Assembly (NCBI GenBank): GCA_029933995.1
Contig: JAOZNB010000015.1
Coordinates: forward strand, 2,374 to 18,362
Direction: 5' to 3'
Source: Candidatus Moraniibacteriota bacterium
GTDB lineage: Bacteria > Patescibacteriota > Minisyncoccia > Moranbacterales > GCA-2747515
DNA: 15,989 bases
A program made the position numbers and the translations under genes. Within the stretch, counting starts at the first letter, position 1. Each line of letters starts with the position of its first letter. Positions 1 to 6,232 of the stretch are shown piece after piece. The notes beneath the pieces are model-generated. The model was not told the origin of the DNA. It saw only the letters and a program-made list of their open reading frames with translations, and ran no database searches.

Positions 1-55
1 AATTCATTTGCACCACTTAAAGTTAAATTTGAACCTGCTGTATATGTTGTGTCAT
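1..55 (-). repeat. In-frame direct repeat, copy at window edge (partner 700-754)
   Basis: These 55 bases are identical to 700-754. The offset is 699 bases, exactly 233 codons, so both copies encode the same peptide (core TYTAGSNLTLSGANE) in the same frame. This copy lies further towards the C-terminus of the surface protein. The identity may extend beyond the window edge, since the left boundary is set by the window. Confidence 0.9.
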
Positions 56-2720
56 CGTCTCCATCAGCTAATCCTGCTGGCACACTCGTTAAATTATCCC
101 AATGCACTGATGATGATCCTGATGTTTGTAATTCTGTTTCTGTATAATATCTAGAATCTAAATCTAAAGAGTTTATCATTGTTAAATGTCCAAAACTATC
201 TACTGAAATATCTTGTATAATTACTCCATTGGAATTATTTACACTTGATTGTGTAGAAGTATCCGTATGTTGAAAATCGTTTCCTACTAGAGTAATGCCA
301 TTTGAACCTGTATATGTTGTATCAGTATCAACTGTTGCATTTGCTGGCACCCAATCACTTCCATCCCAACTTAATACTTGACCACTAGTAGGTCCACTTG
401 AAAATGTATCTACATCTGAATGAGCATTAATTGATCCCAAATCTATAGCACTTGGACTTGTACAATCCCAACCACCACTTTTACTTTGTATTAATTGTCC
501 ATTTGTACACCCTAAACCTGCAAGAGTGTCATCATCTCCATCAGCAATATCTGCTGGAATTCCTGTAATAGAACCCCAAGCTGGAGTTATTGTAGTATTT
601 CCTGCTGCTATTAATCTTCCTTGTGCATCTACTGTAAAAGTAGAGGTTTGTGTTGTACTACCATAATTTCCTGCTGTTACTGCCGTATTTGCAAGATTAA
701 ATTCATTTGCACCACTTAAAGTTAAATTTGAACCTGCTGTATATGTTGTGTCATTATCAGGAACCGTGACGCTTCCTCCATTAGTTAATGAAACTGTGTG
801 ATCTAATATTGAAAGATTTTGTGTATCTGTATTATCTAAGTATCCTGCTAAATTAATATTTGTAATTACTCCATCTTCGTCTACATAATCTAGAGAGTTT
901 GTATTTAAAGCTAGACTAGTTACACTTTCAGCAATTGTATAGGTATCTCCATTTTCATTGGTAAAGGTAGCAATAGTATTTCCTCCTTGTAAATTTGTCA
1001 TTGTTGTGTGAGCTTCTGTAAAAGAAACTATGTATGGATTTGCCTGTGAACCAGTTCCAGTAACTGCAATATCTCCTGCTCCTTGGACAAAGTTTTGAGC
1101 ATTTACTGTTGTGATTCCTCCGTCTTCGTCTGTATAGGTTAAGGTTCCGTTAGCATTTTGTACTAAAGTAGTTAATGTTTCTAGATTTTGAATATCAACT
1201 ACTGTAGCTCCTCCGTCTTCATCTGTGTAAGTAAATGTTGAACCTAGTGTAGTTATGGTTGTAGTAGTTTCAGCATCTTGGATATCTATATTTGTAGTGA
1301 TATTATCTTCATCTACATAAGAAATGATTGAACCTGTTAGAGAAATGTCAGTAGTAGTTTCTAAATCCTTAATATCTACAGTAACTGTAGTATTATCTTC
1401 ATTGGTATAAGTGAAAGAATTATTAGGAATATCTACAGTTAATATAGTTAGTGTTTCTAAATTAGATACATTAATAGTAGTTGCACCGTTATCTTCATCT
1501 GTATAGGTGAAAGTGCCATCATTGTTATCTACAATAGTAGTCGTTGTTTCTTCTGCTTTGAAATCTATTATTGTGGTAGTACTGTCTTCATTAGTATATG
1601 TAAAAGTGTTATTTCCGTTATTAATTAAAGTAGAATTTGTTTCATGAAGTTTAACAAATGCATCTAAATCTAAGGCTGTTGTTACTCCACTTTCATCAAT
1701 GTAACTTAAATTATCCCCTAAGATAGTCAGACTTGTTACTGTTTCAAAGTTATCTATAACTAACTCTAAATCTACCGTTGACAACATTCCATTTTCATCA
1801 ACATATTCTAAAGTTCTACCATCACCATTTAAAGCAAAAGTAGTGAGTGTTTCTAGACCACTAGTAGATGCAGGTGTCCAATTAACTCCGTTCCAACTTA
1901 GAACTTGATTATTTAAAGGAGCTACTGTATTTGTATCTACATCAATTAGATTACTGATACCTGAGTTTAATGATATTTGATTGGTATTGTCTATATTTAT
2001 TCCTATTCCTGCTGTCACAATTTCATCAGATGAACAAGTAAAGGCACTACCATTCCATGATAGTTTATCTGTACCATTACATGTTGGTGCATCTATTTCA
2101 AATTCTTCATCATTTTTTAAGTTTATTCCATCTCCATCTACATAAGTTAGTATTGGTAATTCTATTTCATTTCCTCTTTCTATTGTTAATATGTTTTTAT
2201 TTATTGATAATAGTTGATTATCAGTGTTTTGTCCTGCTGTTGCTGGTACCCATTGACTTCCGTTGTATGCTAGTACTTCTCCTCCGTTTGCATTTGTTGT
2301 GTTTACATCTCCAAATATGCTTATTGTGTCGTATATTTGAGTTATTTCTTCTTCTTGTGGTGTTTTGTCTGTATTTGTGTCTGTGTTTGTATTTGTAATT
2401 GTTCTTACTGTTGTTGTGTTTGTTTGAGTTTCTGTATTTGTTGACGTATTAGTTTTAGTTTCTGCTTCTGCTTCTGTTAGTGTGTCATATATATCTGGTA
2501 TTCCATCTCTATCATCATCATCTTCGTCATCATCTGGTATTATCAGAGATGTACTATCATCTCCATCTTTTATTGTTTGTATGTTTTGTTGAATATTGTC
2601 TGTTAATGTTTGATTATTATTTTTTGCAACAAAAAAAAGCCATACGTATATAAACACGGCTGCAATTGATAAGGTGATAACTGTTGTAATTAAAACTGCT
2701 TTTAATTGCTGGGAGAACAT
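1..2720 (-). CDS. Giant membrane-anchored repeat surface protein (adhesin/tail-fibre-like), 3' end outside window
   Basis: My own reading of the minus strand from the ATG at 2720 stays open to the window edge, giving at least 906 residues and no stop. Residues about 7-31 form one hydrophobic segment after a short, mildly basic N-terminus, with no obvious cleavage site, so it looks like a signal anchor with the rest outside. An Asp-rich stretch at 52-78 (DDDEDDDDRDGIPD) resembles a thrombospondin type 3 calcium loop. A Thr/Asn-rich linker follows (about 89-125), then three short modules with the pattern LSWNG or LAYNG. Residues about 289-627 hold ten copies of a 28-33 residue unit around FTYTDEDG, and 628-906 resemble phage tail-fibre modules (TVDAQGRLIAAGN, SRYYTETELQ, LDNTDTQNLS). 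Family knowledge suggests an elongated adhesin or fibre, but no receptor or enzyme domain is visible. The start is supported by an extended -10 promoter 30 bases upstream. Confidence 0.85.
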   Translation of the reverse strand, partial: MFSQQLKAVLITTVITLSIAAVFIYVWLFFVAKNNNQTLTDNIQQNIQTIKDGDDSTSLIIPDDDEDDDDRDGIPDIYDTLTEAEAETKTNTSTNTETQTNTTTVRTITNTNTDTNTDKTPQEEEITQIYDTISIFGDVNTTNANGGEVLAYNGSQWVPATAGQNTDNQLLSINKNILTIERGNEIELPILTYVDGDGINLKNDEEFEIDAPTCNGTDKLSWNGSAFTCSSDEIVTAGIGINIDNTNQISLNSGISNLIDVDTNTVAPLNNQVLSWNGVNWTPASTSGLETLTTFALNGDGRTLEYVDENGMLSTVDLELVIDNFETVTSLTILGDNLSYIDESGVTTALDLDAFVKLHETNSTLINNGNNTFTYTNEDSTTTIIDFKAEETTTTIVDNNDGTFTYTDEDNGATTINVSNLETLTILTVDIPNNSFTYTNEDNTTVTVDIKDLETTTDISLTGSIISYVDEDNITTNIDIQDAETTTTITTLGSTFTYTDEDGGATVVDIQNLETLTTLVQNANGTLTYTDEDGGITTVNAQNFVQGAGDIAVTGTGSQANPYIVSFTEAHTTMTNLQGGNTIATFTNENGDTYTIAESVTSLALNTNSLDYVDEDGVITNINLAGYLDNTDTQNLSILDHTVSLTNGGSVTVPDNDTTYTAGSNLTLSGANEFNLANTAVTAGNYGSTTQTSTFTVDAQGRLIAAGNTTITPAWGSITGIPADIADGDDDTLAGLGCTNGQLIQSKSGGWDCTSPSAIDLGSINAHSDVDTFSSGPTSGQVLSWDGSDWVPANATVDTDTTYTGSNGITLVGNDFQHTDTSTQSSVNNSNGVIIQDISVDSFGHLTMINSLDLDSRYYTETELQTSGSSSVHWDNLTSVPAGLADGDDDTTYTAGSNLTLSGANE
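700..754 (-). repeat. In-frame direct repeat, internal copy (partner 1-55)
   Basis: This is the internal partner of the 55-base repeat at 1-55. Identity is complete over this span and ends just after the DNDTTY/DDDTTY codons. It marks the junction between the DEDG array and the tail-fibre-like part, and suggests that a module of about 233 residues starts again at the window edge. Confidence 0.9.
840..1856 (-). repeat. Array of about ten FTYTDEDG-type coding repeats
   Basis: Within the giant surface protein, a degenerate 28-33 codon unit recurs about ten times. Each copy has a core like YTDEDG, YTNEDN or YVDEDG, preceded by an ETxT-type strand and followed by a short TTxxDI-type strand. Read along the protein, the cores are YVDENG, YIDESG, YTNEDS, YTDEDN, YTNEDN, YVDEDN, YTDEDGG twice, FTNENG and YVDEDG. 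The copies have diverged at the DNA level, so this is an old array. Similar units occur in large secreted proteins of Bacteroidetes and other phyla, where they are thought to form beta-rich stalks. Confidence 0.8.
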
Positions 2721-2750
2721 ATATTTTTTATTTAAATTTTTTGTTTGCAA

Positions 2751-2763
2751 CTTTTTTATTATA
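2751..2763 (-). promoter_or_regulatory. Extended -10 promoter of the giant surface protein gene
   Basis: On the minus strand the sequence TGGTATAAT has its hexamer at 2763-2758, a perfect -10 box with the TGn extension. No good -35 box is seen at the usual distance, which an extended -10 promoter does not need. The predicted start is near 2751, leaving an A/T-only leader of about 30 bases before the ATG at 2720. Confidence 0.5.
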
Positions 2764-2773
2764 CCACAAATTT

Positions 2774-2791
2774 AAAATCTCTGCAGATTTT
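2774..2791 (-). terminator. Weak hairpin directly after the permease stop
   Basis: AAAATCT and AGATTTT form a 7-bp stem around a 4-base loop immediately after the permease TAA (2794-2792). On the minus strand it is followed by AAATTTG rather than a real T-run, and the stem is A/T-rich. It could be a weak terminator in the 71-base gap before the next gene, or chance in A/T-rich DNA. Confidence 0.3.
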
Positions 2792-3841
2792 TTAATGTTT
2801 TTTCAAAAATCTTGCCAAAACAAAAGAGCTTGGAATTTGAATAAAATATGATAGAACAATTACAGTTGTAATTACTGCCAACCGTTCATCTTGAAATACA
2901 AGTGAAATAGCAATGCCAAGTGCAAGAGTAATATAACGTAGATAACTCCCCCATACAAATGCTTTTCCAATATCTTTGTTATGAAGCATCCTATAAAAAA
3001 ATAATATCACAATAAGTCCCACTGCATAAAAAAGCACTAGCGGTATGAAAATATCTATCAACATCCCAGGATTGTCAAAAATAACACTATTATTTTCTAA
3101 ACTCATCAAAATAAACAAAACAATTAGTAAACCAAAATTACTAAATTCTCCAAAATTCTTTTTATTCTTATCAAAATGTTCCCGTCCCTTTCTTTTGATA
3201 ATAATTTTTTGTGTAATATACGCCACAATAAGCGGAATAACTACTATCACAAAAATTGGTAATGCAATTTTCATAGGAGAAACACCCTCACCTCCAAAAT
3301 CACATGATGCTATACCACCAGTTGTCTGTTCTATCACACACATTGCATCTGATGCAACTGGAGCTTCATCCAATGCAAAATGATTCATAAAAAATGACAT
3401 ACCAAAAGGCACAGCTATAATTGCAATAAGTAGGTTTGTAATTACAATACCAATAGTCATAGGCATATCAGCATGTGATTTCATTGCCCATGTTGTCACC
3501 ATTCCTCCACCAGGTAATAACGCAAGCAATATTAGTCCCAATCGCAGTACAGGCTCTTGCTCCAAAAATATACCTCCAATATAATATGCAAAAAATGGAA
3601 ATACTACAAAATTAATCACAACCGATGCAATAATTATTGGATAATTTTTCATTGCTGCTGGTAATTTATCAAAAGTCAGTGGCACAAATGATGGATAAAT
3701 CATCACTATTGCAGCAATCAAACAAATTACAGGAGTAAATTTAAATCCACCAAAAAAATATACAACTACAAGTCCTAAAAAAATTGCACCCGTAATCCAG
3801 AAAAAAAGATATTTTTGAATATTATCTAAAAATTTTATCAT
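2792..3841 (-). CDS. BASS/ACR3-like membrane permease
   Basis: This 349-residue protein is almost wholly hydrophobic, with about ten predicted membrane segments (from residues 11-31 and 36-52 through 303-345). The pattern LALLPGGGMVTTW (about 106-118), followed by a helix ending in AVP, resembles the conserved region of the bile acid:sodium symporter/ACR3 group (BART superfamily), as does the late YITLALGIA (303-311). A polar loop at about 152-190 carries two cysteines (168 and 180) and is longer than I expect for the family. The substrate cannot be read from sequence: organic anion with sodium, or arsenite, are family possibilities, but no ars regulator or reductase is nearby. The ATG at 3841 is the only plausible start, because the next Met is residue 47. 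It is probably transcribed alone. Confidence 0.75.
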   Translation of the reverse strand: MIKFLDNIQKYLFFWITGAIFLGLVVVYFFGGFKFTPVICLIAAIVMIYPSFVPLTFDKLPAAMKNYPIIIASVVINFVVFPFFAYYIGGIFLEQEPVLRLGLILLALLPGGGMVTTWAMKSHADMPMTIGIVITNLLIAIIAVPFGMSFFMNHFALDEAPVASDAMCVIEQTTGGIASCDFGGEGVSPMKIALPIFVIVVIPLIVAYITQKIIIKRKGREHFDKNKKNFGEFSNFGLLIVLFILMSLENNSVIFDNPGMLIDIFIPLVLFYAVGLIVILFFYRMLHNKDIGKAFVWGSYLRYITLALGIAISLVFQDERLAVITTVIVLSYFIQIPSSFVLARFLKKH

Positions 3842-3875
3842 ATTAATATTATAAAGTAACTAGCTATAAAATCAA
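3841..3875 (-). promoter_or_regulatory. Promoter predicting a leaderless permease mRNA
   Basis: On the minus strand, TTGATT (3875-3870) and TATAAT (3853-3848) are separated by 16 bases, a good sigma-70 type match. The usual start point, about seven bases after the -10 box, falls on or next to the A of the permease ATG (3841). The transcript would then have no, or almost no, 5' leader. Confidence 0.5.
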
Positions 3876-3930
3876 CTAAAAAAATTCTTAATTTTATCTT
3901 ATAAATCTTTTAAATTTATCGTACTACCCA

Positions 3931-4162
3931 TCAGAGATTGCTTCACTGAACACACAGCATGACACTTCTTGTTCGCAAAGACGTTGGTACATACACGTCA
4001 TTGCGAGGAGATACAACAAAACAATCTTTTTTACCGTCTTTGCGAGGAGCGTTTAGCGACGAAGCAATCTCTATGAGAATATCATGAAACTATAAAATTA
4101 TTATATTACCGTCAGGGATTGCTTCACTGAACACACAACATGTCACTCCTTGTTCGCAAAGA
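3931..4162. repeat. MITE/REP-like dispersed repeat: paired direct copies with inverted arms
   Basis: Two 51-base copies, 3931-3981 and 4112-4162, match at 47 positions with an offset of 181. The first copy begins AGAGATTGCTTC (3933-3944), which is perfectly inverted at 4061-4072 (GAAGCAATCTCT). A second perfect inverted pair lies inside it (3974-3983 with 4035-4044, CGCAAAGACG). Between them TTGCGAGGAG occurs twice (4001 and 4041). This GATTGCTTC...TTGCGAGGAGCG...GAAGCAATC arrangement matches a palindromic repeat type seen in intergenic regions of many unrelated bacteria. The second copy lacks its inverted partner, so it looks like a half element. There is no open frame and no transposase. 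Its G/C content is higher than the surrounding DNA. Confidence 0.75.
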
Positions 4163-4188
4163 TGTGAAAAACAAAAAAGCTTTCACAT
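4162..4188. other. Hairpin bordering the repeat element
   Basis: ATGTGAAA (4162-4169) and TTTCACAT (4181-4188) form a perfect 8-bp inverted pair around an 11-base A-rich loop. It starts at the last base of the second direct repeat copy and may be a worn remnant of its missing arm. No T-run suggests a terminator. Apart from this hairpin, the repeats and the terminator at 4241-4269, I see nothing else in the gene-free stretch 3842-4299. Confidence 0.4.
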
Positions 4189-4240
4189 TAAGTTCCTAAT
4201 GGTTGTGAAGCTAGGATATTTACTATTTTTATAAATAAAC

Positions 4241-4269
4241 TAAGAGACACCTATACAGAGTGTCTCTTA
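4241..4269 (-). terminator. Hairpin terminator after typA
   Basis: TAAGAGACAC (4241-4250) pairs perfectly with GTGTCTCTTA (4260-4269), a 10-bp stem with a 9-base loop, 31 bases past the typA stop. On the minus strand the stem is followed by a broken T-rich run (GTTTATTTAT), so termination may be moderate rather than strong. Confidence 0.6.
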
Positions 4270-4299
4270 AAAAAAGTAATATGATTTATAAGTCAATCT

Positions 4300-6078
4300 T
4301 TATTTACTCTTACGATTTGCTTTAATACGATCATTTTCTGTTAAAAATTGCTTTCGCAATCGTACATTTTTTGGTGTAATTTCCAGATATTCATCACCTG
4401 ACATAATTTCCATACCTTTTTCAATTGTAATTTCAATTGGAGGTATAAGATTAAGTGCATCATCATTTCCGCTTGAACGCATATTTGTCAATTGTTTTCC
4501 CTTAATTGGATTTACAGTCATTTCATCTCCTCTTGATGTATTACCGATTACCTGTCCTTGATACACTCCTGTACTTGCTCCAATATACATCATTCCGCGT
4601 TGCTGTAAATTTGCTAGTGAAAATCCAAGAGCTTTTCCTGTTTCGCCTGATACCATTGAACCAACTGCACGTCTCTTGATTTCACCCACAAATGGACGAA
4701 ATTCTAAAAATTGTGTTGATAAAATTCCTTCACCCTTTGTATCAACAATAAATTCATTTCTATACCCCAGCATTCCACGTGTCGGTATCTCAAAAAGCAT
4801 TCTCACACCATCCTGCTCATGTTTCATATCTGTCATTACACCTTTACGTTTCCCAAGTTTTTCTATAATTGCACCAGAATATTCCTCTGGTACCGTAATT
4901 GTGATTTCTTCAAAAGGTTCATGCTTTGCGCCATCAATTTCTTTTATAATTACACGTGGCTGTGATACTGAAATTTCAAATCCCTCACGACGCATATTCT
5001 CCAAAAGAACTGCAATATGCAATTCCCCACGACCAGACACTGTAAAATTTTCTCCTGTAAAATCAACTTTCAAACCAACATTAATTTCCAACTCTTTTTC
5101 CAATCTCTCACGGATTTGTTCACGTGTCACAAACTCACCCTCTTGCCCTGCAAATGGTGAATTATTAACCAAAAATTCTAGCGAAATCGTAGGTTCATCA
5201 ACTGTAATAGCTGGCAAAATTTCTGCATCATCTTTTTCACAAATTGTCTCACCAATATCAATATCATCAATTCCTGCAATCATCACGATATCTCCTGCAA
5301 CAGCTTCTTTTACATCTTTTTTCTCAATACCTTCAAATGTAAGAAGTTTGATAATCTTTGCACTACGAATTTCTTTATCTTCTGCTTTTACAAAAACTGG
5401 ACCAATTCCTACTGTACCCTCATATATACGAGCTACTGCCATGCGTCCCAAAAAATCATCATACGCCAATGAAAAAGACTGCAATCGAAATGGTGCCTCT
5501 GTATCACTCGGTGCAACATCAACATGGTCAATAATTGCATCAAGTAATGGTGTCATATCACTACTATCATCAGTTGGAGTAATTTTTGCAATCCCTTCAC
5601 GTGCTATCGAATAAATAATCCCAAAATCCAATTGTTCATCATTCGCACCAAGGTCCAAAAATAATTCAAAAATTTCATCTTCCACCTCACCAAGTCGTGC
5701 TGCTGGCTTATCAATTTTATTTATAACTACAAGTGGTTTGTGTCCAATTTCTAATGATTTTTTAAGTACAAAACGAGTTTGAGGCATTGGACCTTCTTGA
5801 GCATCTACTACCAAAACAACACTATCAATAGAACGTAAAACACGCTCAACCTCACTACCAAAATCAGCATGTCCTGGTGTATCCACAATATTAATTTTTG
5901 TACCCTTATATTCTACTGCCGTATTTTTTGCATAGATTGTAATTCCACGTTCTTGTTCAATTGAATCACTGTCCATACTTCCATCAGAGGATGCTCCCGT
6001 TTGCTCCATAAGCGCATCAGTAATAGTTGTCTTACCATGATCAACATGAGCAATAATAGCAATATTTCGAATATCCAT
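4300..6078 (-). CDS. typA: Translational GTPase TypA/BipA
   Basis: The GTPase binds 70S ribosomes and helps ribosome assembly and stress or cold adaptation. All G motifs are present: P-loop AHVDHGKT (10-17), ERGITI (43-48), DTPGHAD (66-72), NKID (120-123) and SIA (157-159). EF-G-like domains II, III and V and the TypA-specific C-terminal domain follow, including SGRGELH, PTRGMLGYR and the typical late NLTNMRSSGNDDA-like region. At 592 residues it is slightly short. Part of the difference lies in switch I: after EQTGA only a few residues precede MDSDSIEQERG, where most TypA proteins have a longer insert. The ATG at 6078 starts directly at the conserved MDIRNIAIIAHVDHG. It has its own promoter and appears monocistronic, with terminators on both sides. 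Confidence 0.97.
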   Translation of the reverse strand: MDIRNIAIIAHVDHGKTTITDALMEQTGASSDGSMDSDSIEQERGITIYAKNTAVEYKGTKINIVDTPGHADFGSEVERVLRSIDSVVLVVDAQEGPMPQTRFVLKKSLEIGHKPLVVINKIDKPAARLGEVEDEIFELFLDLGANDEQLDFGIIYSIAREGIAKITPTDDSSDMTPLLDAIIDHVDVAPSDTEAPFRLQSFSLAYDDFLGRMAVARIYEGTVGIGPVFVKAEDKEIRSAKIIKLLTFEGIEKKDVKEAVAGDIVMIAGIDDIDIGETICEKDDAEILPAITVDEPTISLEFLVNNSPFAGQEGEFVTREQIRERLEKELEINVGLKVDFTGENFTVSGRGELHIAVLLENMRREGFEISVSQPRVIIKEIDGAKHEPFEEITITVPEEYSGAIIEKLGKRKGVMTDMKHEQDGVRMLFEIPTRGMLGYRNEFIVDTKGEGILSTQFLEFRPFVGEIKRRAVGSMVSGETGKALGFSLANLQQRGMMYIGASTGVYQGQVIGNTSRGDEMTVNPIKGKQLTNMRSSGNDDALNLIPPIEITIEKGMEIMSGDEYLEITPKNVRLRKQFLTENDRIKANRKSK

Positions 6079-6131
6079 AAATATAATAAAAAAATAATTT
6101 CAAAACTAAAACCGCGCCAAATGTGCGGTAG

Positions 6132-6167
6132 TTCACATATTCTACAACAAAAAAATACAGAAGTCAA
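6132..6167 (-). promoter_or_regulatory. Sigma-70 type promoter of typA
   Basis: On the minus strand, TTGACT (6167-6162) and TAGAAT (6144-6139) are separated by exactly 17 bases, the best promoter match in the window. The predicted start near 6132 gives a leader of about 54 bases. The leader holds a small hairpin (ACCGC 6111-6115 with GCGGT 6125-6129), the only G/C-rich patch in it. The -35 box abuts the preceding terminator stem. Confidence 0.7.
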
Positions 6168-6199
6168 GAAAAAAACCTCCATCGTCAAAGGTTTTTTTC
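6168..6199 (-). terminator. Intrinsic terminator of the GH130 pair
   Basis: An 11-bp perfect stem (6168-6178 with 6189-6199, GAAAAAAACCT with AGGTTTTTTTC) surrounds a 10-base loop, 34 bases after the stop of the upstream glycosidase gene. Seven T residues lie in the 3' arm on either strand, so it could work in both directions, but only the minus-strand gene needs it here. Confidence 0.75.
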
Positions 6200-6232
6200 T
6201 AACTTTATGAACTATTACAATATTTCCTTTAA

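Noticed and set aside
2057..2398. Plus-strand open frame of 113 codons, very Leu-rich
   Set aside because: It is the complement of the surface protein reading frame, which continues without a stop for over 900 codons; the Leu richness is a by-product of the opposite strand's codons.
3045..3383. Plus-strand open frame of 112 codons opposite the permease
   Set aside because: It lies wholly within a well-supported membrane protein gene on the other strand and has no start signal or family resemblance.
3931..4162. CRISPR array or attachment sites
   Set aside because: Only two long imperfect copies with one spacer-like interval and internal inverted arms; there are no regular short repeats and no cas genes or integrase nearby.
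4676..5614. Plus-strand open frame of 312 codons opposite typA
   Set aside because: It is fully antisense to a confident TypA gene, has Ser/Ile-rich low-complexity composition and no recognisable domain; it is a shadow of the coding strand.
5913..6188. Minus-strand open frame of 91 codons across the start of typA
   Set aside because: It overlaps typA in another frame and runs through its promoter; there is no independent support.
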